This document shows positions 1-8,278 of a DNA stretch of 64,000 nucleotides, in pieces. The stretch covers positions 15,086 through 79,085 of the forward strand of contig CAYLME010000001.1 of assembly GCA_964384585.1 (NCBI GenBank), read 5' to 3'. The DNA is from DASTYK01 sp964384585 (GTDB taxonomy: Bacteria; Gemmatimonadota; Gemmatimonadetes; Longimicrobiales; RSA9). The stretch's first letter is position 1, and each line of letters opens with the position of its first letter. Both the position numbers and the translations under genes were made by a program. The notes under the pieces are model-generated. The model was given only the letters and a program-made list of their open reading frames with translations, did no database searches and was not told where the DNA came from.

Positions 1-2
1 CC

Positions 3-554
3 GCAGATGTGTTCGGCCTCTCCCCGAACGACGGTCGCGACATCAACATCGGACAGCAGTGGGAGGATGTGCTCGCTGCAGCGGATCACGTGCTGCCGAT
101 GGTGTACCCGTCGCACTACCTGCCCACGCACCTGCCGGACGTGAGAACGCCGAACCGCATGCCGTACGAGACAGTGTACAAGAGCGTCGGTGCGGGCATG
201 ATACGCGCACAGCGGCTGGGTGACGGCGGAGTCACCACTGGACGCGTGATTCCGTGGCTGCAGGCGTTCGACGCGCCCTGGGTGGACCGGGAGTACAGCT
301 ACGGCCCGGAGCAGGCGAAGGCACAGATCGATGCACTGTACGACGTCGGCGTCGAAGACTGGATCTTCTGGCATCCAGGCTCGCGCTACGAGCATCTGTC
401 TGCTGCGTTCGACCGTGAACTCGGGCCCCGCGCGAAGCCATTCGAGCCATCGCAGGACCTGATCGACTTTGCCGACCGCATCGACGCGGCCGGCGCGCGC
501 GCGGCCCGCGTACGCGTAAGCGGCGCTGCGCCGAGTGCGGATTCCACATCATAG
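3..554 (+). CDS. Putative glycoside hydrolase-like protein, C-terminal part
   Basis: The reading frame is already open at the left edge (codons GCA GAT before the GTG at 9), so this is the end of a longer gene. The visible part begins A-D-V-F-G and continues with a TIM-barrel-like pattern: VLPMVYPSHY near the start, then GRVIPWLQAF and a late DWIFWHPGS. This matches my memory of the DUF4015 putative glycoside hydrolase family, whose members carry an 'saDvFG' strand followed by 'PMvYPSHY'. The last 40 residues are Ala/Arg-rich and look like a non-conserved tail. The gene ends 7 nt before rmuC, so the two are probably co-transcribed. Substrate is unknown. An in-frame GTG at position 9 is an internal codon, not the start. 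Confidence 0.7.
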   Translation, partial: ADVFGLSPNDGRDINIGQQWEDVLAAADHVLPMVYPSHYLPTHLPDVRTPNRMPYETVYKSVGAGMIRAQRLGDGGVTTGRVIPWLQAFDAPWVDREYSYGPEQAKAQIDALYDVGVEDWIFWHPGSRYEHLSAAFDRELGPRAKPFEPSQDLIDFADRIDAAGARAARVRVSGAAPSADSTS

Positions 555-561
555 GCAGCGA

Positions 562-2058
562 ATGGGTGACCTGACCTTCCTCGTCCTCTTCGTCACTGGC
601 GCGGCTGCCGGCGCGGGCGCCGTGTGGCTCGTGCTGGCGCGTCGCGTGCGCGAGGCCGAGCACTCCGCCGCTGAGCGCGAGCAGGCACGCGGCGCATTGC
701 AGAGCGCTCTCGTTGCAGAGACAGAGCGCCGCTCGGCCGCCGAGGCGACCGCTGCACGCGTGCGCGACCTCGAGGCGGCGGTGCGCGAGCGTGAACAGCT
801 GGTGCACGACTCGGAGCGCATGGCAACCGAGGCGCGCGTCGAGCTCACGCGTGTACAGGAGCAGCTCGCCTACGAACGTGAGGCGACCGCCGAGAAGCTC
901 GCGGTGCTCGACAGCGCGAAGCGCTCGCTCGAGGACTCGTTCAAGGCACTCTCCTCGAGCGCACTGAACCAGAACGCCCAGACTTTCCTCGAGCTGGCGC
1001 GCGCTGCACTGGCCGAACAGCAGGAGCGCGCGAAGGGCGAGATCGAGACGAAGTCGCGCGAGATCGACGCTGTCGTGAAGCCGCTTCGCGAGTCCCTCGA
1101 GAAGGTCGACCTCCGGATCAACGAACTCGAGCGGGCACGAACCGGCGCCTACCATCAGCTGACGGAGCAGGTGCGCCAGCTGTCGATGGCGCAGCAGCAG
1201 CTGCACGCGCAGACGGCCAACCTCGTGCAGGCGCTGCGCGCTCCTGCCACCCGCGGGCGCTGGGGAGAAATCCAGCTCAAGCGTGTCGTCGAGATGGCCG
1301 ACATGCTGAAGTACTGCGATTTCACGGAGCAGGAGAGCATCACGACGGCGGACGGGCGCCTGCGCCCCGACATGCTCGTGCGTCTGCCGAACGACAAGAT
1401 CATCGTCGTCGATGCGAAGGTGCCGCTCGAGGCCTACCTCGACGCACGCGAGGCCCCGGACGAACAGGTTCGCGATGCTCACCTGCGCAAGCATGCGCAG
1501 CAGATCCGCGCGCATGTCCGCAAGCTGGGCGAGAAGGCGTACTGGGAGCAGTTCCACGCGGAGTCGCCCGAGTTCGTCGTACTGTTCCTGCCGGGCGAGG
1601 CGTTCTACAGCGCGGCACTGGAGACGGACGCGCAGCTCATCGAGAATGCCGTGCAGCAGCGCGTGCTGATCGCGACGCCGATGACGCTGATCGCGCTCCT
1701 CAAGGCGGTCTCCTTCGGCTGGCGCCAGGAGACGATCGCACGCGAGGCGCACCAGATCAGCGAGGCCGGCTCGGAGCTGTACAAGCGCGTGCGCGCGTTC
1801 GCCGAGCACTTCACAGGCATGCGCAGGGGACTGGAGCGCGCGGTGACCTCGTACAACCGCGCGGTCGGCTCACTCGAGCGGAGCGTGCTCCCGTCCGCGC
1901 GCAAGCTGCGCACGCTCGGGGCCGGTACGGGCGAGGAGATCGACACGCTGGAGGTCATCAACCACCAGACGCGCGAGCTCAATGCGCCCGATCTCGTGAT
2001 GCCGGTCGAGGATGAGCCGCCGGCCAGCGTACCCCGCGTCATACAGACCGAGCTGTAG
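562..2058 (+). CDS. rmuC: RmuC family DNA recombination protein
   Basis: Membrane-anchored protein of 498 residues. Residues 3-26 form a hydrophobic N-terminal anchor, residues 28-170 are a long Glu/Arg/Ala-rich coiled coil, and the rest is the RmuC domain with the family hallmark RGRWGEIQLKRVVEMADM followed by a nuclease-like core (RPDMLVRLPN, VDAKVPLEAYLDA). RmuC proteins limit inverted-repeat rearrangements and are predicted nucleases; that role is family knowledge. I start it at the ATG at 562, because it gives an immediate membrane segment; an in-frame ATG at 535 lies inside the upstream gene and adds only MRIPHHRQR. The gene is followed by a strong hairpin terminator. Length is typical for the family. 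Confidence 0.9.
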   Translation: MGDLTFLVLFVTGAAAGAGAVWLVLARRVREAEHSAAEREQARGALQSALVAETERRSAAEATAARVRDLEAAVREREQLVHDSERMATEARVELTRVQEQLAYEREATAEKLAVLDSAKRSLEDSFKALSSSALNQNAQTFLELARAALAEQQERAKGEIETKSREIDAVVKPLRESLEKVDLRINELERARTGAYHQLTEQVRQLSMAQQQLHAQTANLVQALRAPATRGRWGEIQLKRVVEMADMLKYCDFTEQESITTADGRLRPDMLVRLPNDKIIVVDAKVPLEAYLDAREAPDEQVRDAHLRKHAQQIRAHVRKLGEKAYWEQFHAESPEFVVLFLPGEAFYSAALETDAQLIENAVQQRVLIATPMTLIALLKAVSFGWRQETIAREAHQISEAGSELYKRVRAFAEHFTGMRRGLERAVTSYNRAVGSLERSVLPSARKLRTLGAGTGEEIDTLEVINHQTRELNAPDLVMPVEDEPPASVPRVIQTEL

Positions 2059-2080
2059 CGACGCGTCCAGGCCATGAACA

Positions 2081-2121
2081 GAGAGGGCGCGGTGCCTCGA
2101 GCACCACGCCCTCTCCTGTTT
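2081..2121. terminator. Bidirectional intrinsic terminator between convergent genes
   Basis: A stem of 15 pairs with one mismatch (left arm 2081-2095, right arm 2101-2115) closes a 5-nt loop CTCGA and is followed by CTGTTT on the plus strand. It lies between the ends of rmuC (+) and the coiled-coil gene (-), so it can serve both. Confidence 0.75.
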
Positions 2122-2155
2122 CAGGAAGCCAGAATCGCGCGACTTATATGTCGCC

Positions 2156-2656
2156 TTACGGCATGCCGTCCGGTCCGGGCTCCGACGGATTGCCGCTCGG
2201 CAGCTCGCCGGCCGGGGGCCGGTTGCTGCCGCCGCTCGAACGCGCCGCGCGCTCGTCCAGGTCCTGACGCAGCTCGTTGATCTTCGACTGCAACCGCTCG
2301 AGCAGCGAGTCCAGCCGCGGCTGCATGTCCGCCACGAACTGGTCGACCTTCGGCTGCACTTCCTTCATCGCATTCTGCGCACGCGGCTTGATGTCCGCGA
2401 CGGCCTCTTCCACCCTGTCGTCGAGCTCCTCGAGTGCCTTCCTGATCTTCGGCCGGACTTCGTCTACGGCTGCCTCGATCCGCGCCTGCAAATCGCGCAG
2501 CGGATCGCGCCGGCCGGCCTCGTCGCCCGCGCCCCCCGCGTCAGCACCTGTCGACGTGCTACCACCAGCCCCACCGCCATAACCGCCGCTTCCGCCTGCA
2601 GCGGGATTCGCTTCACCGTTCGCACCGCCTGCACCGGCGCCACCCGTATGTTCCAC
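2156..2656 (-). CDS. Hypothetical amphipathic-helix (apolipoprotein-like) protein
   Basis: 166-residue protein that I cannot assign to a named family. Residues 1-50 are almost only Gly, Ala, Ser, Thr and Asn (disordered). Residues 52-135 are an uninterrupted charged amphipathic helix with 11-residue-like repeats in which Pro recurs (DEVRPKIRKALEEL, ADIKPRAQNAMKEV, ADMQPRLDSLLERL), reminiscent of apolipoprotein A/E or YtxH-like repeats. The C-terminus is Pro/Gly-rich. There is no signal peptide or membrane segment. It is convergent with rmuC and divergent from the SIMPL gene, so it is probably monocistronic. A surface-lipid or stress role would be a guess. Confidence 0.6.
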   Translation of the reverse strand: MEHTGGAGAGGANGEANPAAGGSGGYGGGAGGSTSTGADAGGAGDEAGRRDPLRDLQARIEAAVDEVRPKIRKALEELDDRVEEAVADIKPRAQNAMKEVQPKVDQFVADMQPRLDSLLERLQSKINELRQDLDERAARSSGGSNRPPAGELPSGNPSEPGPDGMP

Positions 2657-2829
2657 ACTGCCTCCTCATGGCTGATGACCCATCTTTCCACTACCCTACG
2701 GCTGAACCGGCCGCACGTTTCGCGCCGATGACATCGGGCTGGCGGTGAACGCAGGCGCCGGAACGAAGCAGGCGCTCGTGCAGTAGCAATCCACGCCACA
2801 TGCCGATCCATGCTAAAGGGCACGAGTCC

Positions 2830-3555
2830 ATGACGAATTCCAGTGACCGCGCGCGCCTGCTTCCGGCAGTCGTCCTCGCGCTCGGCGCAGTCCTGGCCGC
2901 GACGATCTTCGGCGCATTCTTCCACAGCTCACGGGCATCACGCGACACTGTGCAGGTGACGGGCGCAGCCAGTGAGCGCTTCACGTCGGACATCATCAAG
3001 TGGCAGCTCATGCTGGCTCGCCAGGTCGATGCTTCCGTGTTGCCGAGCGGCTACGCGCAGCTTCGTGACGACGTGGCGCGCGTCCGCTCACAACTGCGCA
3101 GCGCCGGCATTGCCGACAGCGCCGTAAGCGTGCAGCCCGTGAGCGCGAACCCGGTCTACAACCAGACCGGCACGATCAATTCGTATCAGGTCGTGCAGGG
3201 CATCACGGTAGTGTCGGCGGATCTGGACGGTGTGGAGCGCTGGGCAATGGATCCGGGCACACTGCTCGGCGACGGCGTCGTGATGCAGGGCTCGCAGCTC
3301 GAGTACTTCTATTCCGGCCTGGATACCCTGAAGCACAGCCTGCTGGCGGCCGCGACCCGGGACGCGCAGCGCCGCGCTGGCGAGATCGCGCGCAGCGCGG
3401 ATCGTGAGGTCGGCTCCATCGTGAGTGCGCGGGCCGGTGTGTTCCAGATCAACGAGCCGTATGCGAACGAGGTGTCCGCGTACGGCATGTACAATACGGG
3501 CACGCGCGAGAAACAGATCACCGTCACCGTCCACAGCACCTTCAACCTGAACTGA
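2830..3555 (+). CDS. SIMPL domain-containing protein
   Basis: 241-residue protein with one N-terminal membrane segment (about residues 12-32) and an extracytoplasmic SIMPL (DUF541) domain. Typical signs are the early VTGAASERFTSD strand, the alternating 'SANPVYNQTG...SYQV' segment, AATRDAQRRAGEIA in the middle and a C-terminal VTVHSTFNL strand. SIMPL proteins (BP26 relatives) form periplasmic ring oligomers; function here is unknown. I chose the ATG at 2830, which has AAAGGG about 10 nt upstream; an in-frame ATG at 2800 would put a polar stretch ahead of the anchor. It stands alone between a divergent coiled-coil gene and the convergent acylase gene. Confidence 0.8.
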   Translation: MTNSSDRARLLPAVVLALGAVLAATIFGAFFHSSRASRDTVQVTGAASERFTSDIIKWQLMLARQVDASVLPSGYAQLRDDVARVRSQLRSAGIADSAVSVQPVSANPVYNQTGTINSYQVVQGITVVSADLDGVERWAMDPGTLLGDGVVMQGSQLEYFYSGLDTLKHSLLAAATRDAQRRAGEIARSADREVGSIVSARAGVFQINEPYANEVSAYGMYNTGTREKQITVTVHSTFNLN

Positions 3556-3577
3556 CGCGGGCCCGGGCGCGGCGGAT

Positions 3578-5695
3578 TCAGGGCACCCAGCCCGACGAGT
3601 CCGCCGCCGGCTTCATTCTTCCCGCGGCCATCAGCTGCGCCTGATCGAAGAAGTGTGGTGATGCAGGGTGGCCGCTCTGCCCGAACACCGTGACACTTCG
3701 CGACTGCGCGCGCGGTCCCAGCTCGACGACACTGCTCCACGTGATCCCGGTCGTCAGCTGACGTTGCTCGCCCCAGGCCGGGCCGTGTGGTGCCGCCCCG
3801 AACAGTGACCCGGTCCATGCCGGTGCGCCCGGCAGCGGCACGCCGGTGCTGTCACCGCCGGGAATCGCGCCTGCGCGCTCCAGGCGGTTCGCGGCACCCC
3901 ACACCACGTCCTGACGCTCCCAGCGTCGCTGCACGCGCTCCAGCGCCCATACGAGCGCATCCGTGAGCGGCCACTCGCGTGCCTGGCCGACGGTCGGGCT
4001 GCGCAGCCGTTCCTGCCACGTGACGAACCACGTCATCTCGGGCGAGTCGACGTCTGCCTCGCCGTCCCATTCGCGCAGCTGGTGTATCGCGTCATCCAGC
4101 GGCAGTACGCCCCACGGATCGACGGCGCCGCGCTGCTCGTACTCGTTGATGAGCCGCCGGACGGCGACGTCGGCGAGCGGGACGTGCACGTCGAAGGCGA
4201 CTGCCTCGAGTGTCCCGGCCGTCCACGCCTGCGCAGCGGCCATGAGCTGGCGCGCACGGAGCGCGCGTTGTGTGTCTCCTTCGGGCGCCATGTACCCGGG
4301 GTAGCTGTCGCGCGCCAGGTTGTACCCGGATGCCGTGACGAGGAATGGCGTGCCAGCGGCGCTCTGGATCCAGCCGCTTGCGGGATCGAGCAGTTCAGGC
4401 AGCTCCTCGAGCCGGTGGTAGCCGTCCCATGCGCTTGCTGGTGTACTGCCGTCCAGCGGGCCGGACGGATCGACGCTGTTGTGGCGCCGCGGGACTGCGC
4501 TGCCGTGCACGTAGTAGATGCTGCCGGCCGCATCCGCATAGGTCGTGTTGAGTCCGGTGAGTGCGGTGTGCGCGAGCGCGGCGCGGAACTCCTCGATCGA
4601 CGTCGCGCGATTCATCGCGTACCACTGCTGCAGCGAGCCGCCCTCCGTCATGCGCGCGAACTGCACGGCGATCGCCGTGGTGTCGTCGAGGCGGGCGACG
4701 ACGGGCCCATACCCGGTTCGCAGGAAGGTGTACGGTCGCCGGACCACGCCGGTCGTCGTATTCACTGCGATCGTATCCGTGAACAGCTCCGCGCGGCGCC
4801 ACTCTCCGTTCCAGCGGTACGCGAGCGGGTCGTCCGGGTTCGAGAAGCGCAGCAGCCACGCGTCCTGTGTGTCGCCACCGCCCTCAGTGTGAGCCCACGC
4901 GTGTCGCGGTCCATGCCCTGCGCGGATCACGGGCGTCCCCAGCGTCGCATAGCCACTGACCTGCCAGCCTTCGCCGCTGCGGAGATGCGCCTCGTACACG
5001 CGGCCCGCTCCGTAGAACGGCCGGTCGAGACTGTGCAGGAGGAGTGCGTGCTGCGTCTCCGAGCGACCGGGTGCGATCGCGATCGCGAGCGATGCTCGAT
5101 CACCGTGTGCGCCCGTGGCCGCACTGTCGTAGCGGGCGAGTGCGGTTGCCGCGCCCGGTAGTGAGGCAGCGTCGACTTCCGCATCTCCGAGCACGACCCC
5201 GTCGACCACCGTACCGGGCGCCACGGCCCGCGCGAGTGCGAAGAGGTGCCAGGGCTCGAATCGGCCGAGCAGCCGTGGCCGCACGTCGGGATGCGTCGCT
5301 GCGTAATGGTTCATGCCGGCCGTGAACGCATCCCAGACGCGACGGCGCTCCGCCGGTTCCGCCTCGTACTCTGCGCGCGCGAGCCGCGGGACTTCGAATG
5401 CGGCCGCGATCAGGTCGCCCGCGAGTGACGCGTCACCGTAGAGGTTGGCTGCGCGGCCGATCGCATGGATGACGTCATCCTCGATCTGGCGGAATTCGTC
5501 CTGTGCCTGTGCGTAGCCGAGACCGAATGCGACGGCAGCGTCGGTCTCACCGTGAATGGTCGGTACGCCCCACGCGTCGCGCTCGATGGTGTAACGCCCC
5601 GCCTGTGCGGGGCCGCCGCCGCCGGTCAGGCGCTGCAGCGCGGTACACGAGGTCAGCAGCAGCAGCGCGGGCAGAATCAGTCGGGCCTTGAACAA
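3578..5695 (-). CDS. Penicillin acylase family lipoprotein with altered SNxW motif
   Basis: 705-residue precursor of the Ntn-hydrolase penicillin amidase / acyl-homoserine lactone acylase family, which cleaves amide bonds after autoproteolytic processing into alpha and beta chains. The start is a TTG at 5695 preceded by GGAGGT with a 5-nt spacer. It gives a clean lipoprotein signal with lipobox LTSC (Cys17), so the enzyme is likely anchored in the envelope. Family landmarks are WGVPTIHGETD (alpha chain), FGLGYAQAQDE, HAWAHTEGGGDTQDAW and TTYADAAGSIYYVHGS. At the expected beta-chain start the usual G-S-N-x-W reads A-S-L-A-I (Ser202): the nucleophile is kept, but Asn and Trp are replaced. Substrate cannot be predicted. 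It is divergent from a small membrane-protein gene across 297 bp that holds nothing else I recognise. Confidence 0.8.
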   Translation of the reverse strand: MFKARLILPALLLLTSCTALQRLTGGGGPAQAGRYTIERDAWGVPTIHGETDAAVAFGLGYAQAQDEFRQIEDDVIHAIGRAANLYGDASLAGDLIAAAFEVPRLARAEYEAEPAERRRVWDAFTAGMNHYAATHPDVRPRLLGRFEPWHLFALARAVAPGTVVDGVVLGDAEVDAASLPGAATALARYDSAATGAHGDRASLAIAIAPGRSETQHALLLHSLDRPFYGAGRVYEAHLRSGEGWQVSGYATLGTPVIRAGHGPRHAWAHTEGGGDTQDAWLLRFSNPDDPLAYRWNGEWRRAELFTDTIAVNTTTGVVRRPYTFLRTGYGPVVARLDDTTAIAVQFARMTEGGSLQQWYAMNRATSIEEFRAALAHTALTGLNTTYADAAGSIYYVHGSAVPRRHNSVDPSGPLDGSTPASAWDGYHRLEELPELLDPASGWIQSAAGTPFLVTASGYNLARDSYPGYMAPEGDTQRALRARQLMAAAQAWTAGTLEAVAFDVHVPLADVAVRRLINEYEQRGAVDPWGVLPLDDAIHQLREWDGEADVDSPEMTWFVTWQERLRSPTVGQAREWPLTDALVWALERVQRRWERQDVVWGAANRLERAGAIPGGDSTGVPLPGAPAWTGSLFGAAPHGPAWGEQRQLTTGITWSSVVELGPRAQSRSVTVFGQSGHPASPHFFDQAQLMAAGRMKPAADSSGWVP

Positions 5696-5992
5696 ACGGG
5701 ACCTCCGGTGATGCACGATCCGCGTCCGGCACCGGCGGCGGCCGCCGGCGGGAGGCGCGAACGTACCTGCCGACGCCGCCCCGGTCCAGCGCCATGTGGT
5801 CGCATTCTGCCGCGGTCGATCCGGACTCTGCGTCGGCCCGGGATCCCGCATCGGGCGCTCCACCTGGCTGCAGGCGTCAGCGGGCGCCGGCGATCCCGGT
5901 GCTCCTGCCGATGGCCTCACACGCGAACGCCGCCTGAATCCGGCACGGATGTGCGCGCGTATGGTGAGGAGCACATTCGACCGGAGGGGTCC

Positions 5993-6187
5993 ATGGGTTT
6001 CAGGCTGTTGACGGGCGGCGTACTCGCGGTGATCGGTCTGATCACGGTCAAACTGCTGCTCGGGCTGTTCGGCTTCGTCGCTGGCGTGTTCGGGTTCCTG
6101 TTCTTCAAGGTCCTGCCGATCGTGCTGATCGGGTGGATCATCATGCGGGTCGTCAGAGCGTTCCGCGATCGGCCCGAGCACGCGTAA
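5993..6187 (+). CDS. Small hydrophobic membrane protein
   Basis: 64-residue protein that is nearly all membrane: two hydrophobic helices (about residues 5-33 and 34-53) separated by Gly/Phe, ending in a basic tail RVVRAFRDRPEHA. The ATG at 5993 has GGAGGGG 5-6 nt upstream, a strong ribosome site that supports translation. No family is recognised. It is followed at once by a strong terminator, so it is a separate transcription unit. A longer frame from 5465 exists but has no membrane character before this ATG and would overlap the acylase gene. Confidence 0.6.
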   Translation: MGFRLLTGGVLAVIGLITVKLLLGLFGFVAGVFGFLFFKVLPIVLIGWIIMRVVRAFRDRPEHA

Positions 6188-6207
6188 ACGACAGTGAAGT
6201 AAGCAGA

Positions 6208-6242
6208 ACGGCCGCCCGCGCTGCTCCGTGGGCGGCCGTTTC
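6208..6242 (+). terminator. Intrinsic terminator
   Basis: An 11-bp perfect GC stem (left arm 6208-6218, right arm 6230-6240) is followed by TTCGTG on the plus strand. It lies 20 nt after the stop of the small membrane-protein gene. Confidence 0.7.
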
Positions 6243-6323
6243 GTGCTGGTGGGCATCCGGCTTGCATTCTCTTCGCGCGCGTGCGGCTGAAGTCAATACA
6301 AACCTGTTGGGAAAGGGACTCCC

Positions 6324-6581
6324 ATGAGCATCCTCTGGATGATCCTGATCGGCCTTATCGCCGGTGCGATCGCGAAGCTGATCATGCCGGGCAAGGATCC
6401 GGGCGGCATCATCGTCACGATCATCATCGGTATCATCGGCTCGGTGATCGGCGGCTTTATCCTCGGCATGTTCTCCGGTGAGCGCGGCTTCGGCCCTGCC
6501 GGTATCATCGGTTCGATTCTCGGCGCTCTGCTCGTGCTCTGGGTCTACCGGAGGTTCGCGGCGCGGTCGACGACCGTATAG
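6324..6581 (+). CDS. GlsB/YeaQ/YmgE family stress-response membrane protein
   Basis: 85-residue, three-helix, Gly/Ile-rich membrane protein with the family pattern: an ILIGLIAGAIAKLIMPGKDPGG opening (first helix followed by a basic turn), a central GIIGSVIGGFILGMF helix and a final GIIGSILGALLVLWVYRR helix. The family was once called transglycosylase-associated and is often stress-induced; biochemical function is not established. The ribosome site is GGGAAAGGGA about 6 nt before the ATG. The gene ends 3 nt before the convergent murB stop, so the two transcripts overlap unless terminated within each other. Confidence 0.9.
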   Translation: MSILWMILIGLIAGAIAKLIMPGKDPGGIIVTIIIGIIGSVIGGFILGMFSGERGFGPAGIIGSILGALLVLWVYRRFAARSTTV

Positions 6582-6584
6582 CGG

Positions 6585-7520
6585 TCAGAACTCGCCGATG
6601 AATCCGATTTCGGTGCGCAGCTCGTAACCGAGCTCACGTGCGACTGTCTCCTGGGCGAGGTCGATCAGGCCCCGCACCTCGGCGGCAGTCGCACCGCCGA
6701 AATTCACGATGATGTTCGCATGCTTGTGGAAGATGCCCGCATTGCCGAGCACGCGACCCTTCAATCCTACCTGATCGATCAGCCGCCCCGCACCCACCCC
6801 TTCGATCTTCTGGAAGATCGATCCCGCACTCGGGTATAGCCACAGGTCGGGGTGTCGCTCGTCTCGCCATGCCAGGTTCTCGCGCATGTTCCAGCGCAAC
6901 CACTCGGAATCAGCCGGCGTCAGACGGAACGTCGCACTCAGCACGATGTCGTTTCGGTCGTGCAGGATGCTGTAGTCGTAGCCGAACCGGAAGTACTCCC
7001 TGTCGACCGTGCTGCGCTCGCCTTCCTCGGTCAGGATCTCGGCTGATTCGAGGACCTCTTCGATGAAGCAGGTGCGCTCACGCTCGGGCGGTGGCGACAG
7101 GAAGTGCAGGTTCTGCCACAGCGCCCCGCCCACGGTACTCGGAATCCCGACATAGTGCTGCAGTCCCTCCAGACCGTGCGCGACCGACTCGACGATCAGG
7201 TGCGGAAACACCTGCACTCCTGCACCCGCACGCACACGTACGTCGTCGATGAACTCGATGCCGTCCACCTCACAACGGATCACGACGCCGCGGAATCCGC
7301 GGTCACCTACGAGGATGTTGGCACCAGTCCCGAGCAGGAAGTGCGGCAGCTCGATCTCGCGCGCTGCGAGCACCGCAGCTGCAAGCTCATCCGCATTGCG
7401 CGCGCGATAGAACAGGTCGGCCCGCCCGCCGATCCTGAACGTCGTGTATGGCGCGAGCGGCACATCCCGCTCGATGCAGTCGTTCCCGACGCGCGCTATG
7501 AACGCTTCCTGCTTTGTCAT
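6585..7520 (-). CDS. murB: UDP-N-acetylenolpyruvoylglucosamine reductase (MurB)
   Basis: 311-residue FAD enzyme that reduces UDP-GlcNAc-enolpyruvate to UDP-MurNAc in peptidoglycan synthesis. Seen: TTFRIGGRADLF (FAD-domain entry), LLGTGANILVGDRGFRGVVI, IPSTVGGALWQN, PSAGSIFQKIEG containing the proton-donating Ser, GRLIDQVGLKG, and the C-terminal TEIGFIG Glu. The segment after VGGALWQN reads LHFLSPPP where most MurB have a Gly-Ala-Tyr-Gly turn, an unusual variant. I start at the ATG at 7520 (MTKQEAF); a GTG at 7571 adds 17 residues but has no ribosome site. No other mur gene is adjacent, so it is not in a division/cell-wall cluster. Confidence 0.88.
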   Translation of the reverse strand: MTKQEAFIARVGNDCIERDVPLAPYTTFRIGGRADLFYRARNADELAAAVLAAREIELPHFLLGTGANILVGDRGFRGVVIRCEVDGIEFIDDVRVRAGAGVQVFPHLIVESVAHGLEGLQHYVGIPSTVGGALWQNLHFLSPPPERERTCFIEEVLESAEILTEEGERSTVDREYFRFGYDYSILHDRNDIVLSATFRLTPADSEWLRWNMRENLAWRDERHPDLWLYPSAGSIFQKIEGVGAGRLIDQVGLKGRVLGNAGIFHKHANIIVNFGGATAAEVRGLIDLAQETVARELGYELRTEIGFIGEF

Positions 7521-7616
7521 CCGATCGATCCCATTGACGGCACTGTGTGAACCGGGCAGTCGCTCCTTCACGTCATTCTACACCGTCACGACCCGTGCCA
7601 ACCACCCATCATCAAG

Positions 7617-7646
7617 AAGGGGCGTGCCCGTACGGACACGCCCCTT
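7617..7646 (-). terminator. Intrinsic terminator of the SWIB gene
   Basis: Perfect 10-bp stem (7617-7626 with 7637-7646) followed on the minus strand by CTTGATG. It sits 23 nt beyond the stop of the SWIB-domain gene. Confidence 0.75.
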
Positions 7647-7668
7647 CCTGCAACAGCATGAACGACGA

Positions 7669-8235
7669 CTACTTGAGGTGCTTGTTCACCAGCGCGGTCA
7701 TCTCGAACATCGAGACCTTGCTCTTGCCACCGAAGACCTTCTTCAGCTTGTCATCGGCGTTGATCATGCGGCGCTCACGCGCATCCTGCAGCCCATTGCG
7801 CTTGATGTACGCCCAGACCTTCTTCGTGACCTCGGTGCGCGGCATCGGCGTATCGCCGACCACCGCACCCAGCTCCGAGCTCGGCGTCATCGGCTTCATG
7901 AATGCCGGGTTCGGTGCACGCTTGCGAGTGGACTTCTTGGCAGCCTTCTTCGCCGTCTTCCTGGCGGCCTTCTTCGCAGGCGACTTCTTCGCTGCCGACT
8001 TCTTCGCGGCCTTCTTCGCAGTCTTCTTCGCTGCACCGCGACGCGCTGTCGACTTCTTGGCTGCACTGCGACGCGTCGTCTTCTTCGCTGCGCCGCGCTT
8101 CGCCGTCTTCTTCGCTGCGCCGCGCTTCGCGGTCTTCTTCGCAGCACCGCGCTTCGCGGTCTTCTTGGCAGCCTTCTTTGCCGGCCGCCTTGCGCTCTTC
8201 TTCGCCGCCTTCTTCGCGGCCTTCCTCGTCGCCAT
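7669..8235 (-). CDS. SWIB/MDM2-domain protein with histone-H1-like Lys/Ala tail
   Basis: 188-residue two-part protein. Residues 1-105 consist almost only of Lys, Ala, Arg, Gly, Thr and Ser, with a perfect 9-residue unit AAKKTAKRG repeated three times (about residues 22-48) and many KKAAKK blocks, as in eukaryotic H1 and bacterial H1-like DNA-binding proteins. Residues 112-187 form a SWIB domain: PSSELGAVVGDTPMPRTEV, VWAYIKRNGLQD, INADDKLKKVFGG, VSMFEMTALVNKHL. SWIB in bacteria is otherwise known in Chlamydia and as topoisomerase C-termini. Likely role is a nucleoid-associated or chromatin-like protein (inference). The start is the ATG at 8235 because GGAG is 8 nt upstream; the ATG two codons earlier abuts that site. 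It has its own terminator. Confidence 0.85.
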   Translation of the reverse strand: MATRKAAKKAAKKSARRPAKKAAKKTAKRGAAKKTAKRGAAKKTAKRGAAKKTTRRSAAKKSTARRGAAKKTAKKAAKKSAAKKSPAKKAARKTAKKAAKKSTRKRAPNPAFMKPMTPSSELGAVVGDTPMPRTEVTKKVWAYIKRNGLQDARERRMINADDKLKKVFGGKSKVSMFEMTALVNKHLK

Positions 8236-8278
8236 GTACATCTCCTGGTTGGGTGAGTGAGAGCTGTGGCGATCATCT

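Noticed and set aside
232..1809. 525-residue open frame antisense to rmuC
   Set aside because: Arg/Leu-rich shadow of a high-GC gene; no family pattern, and rmuC on the other strand has full domain support.
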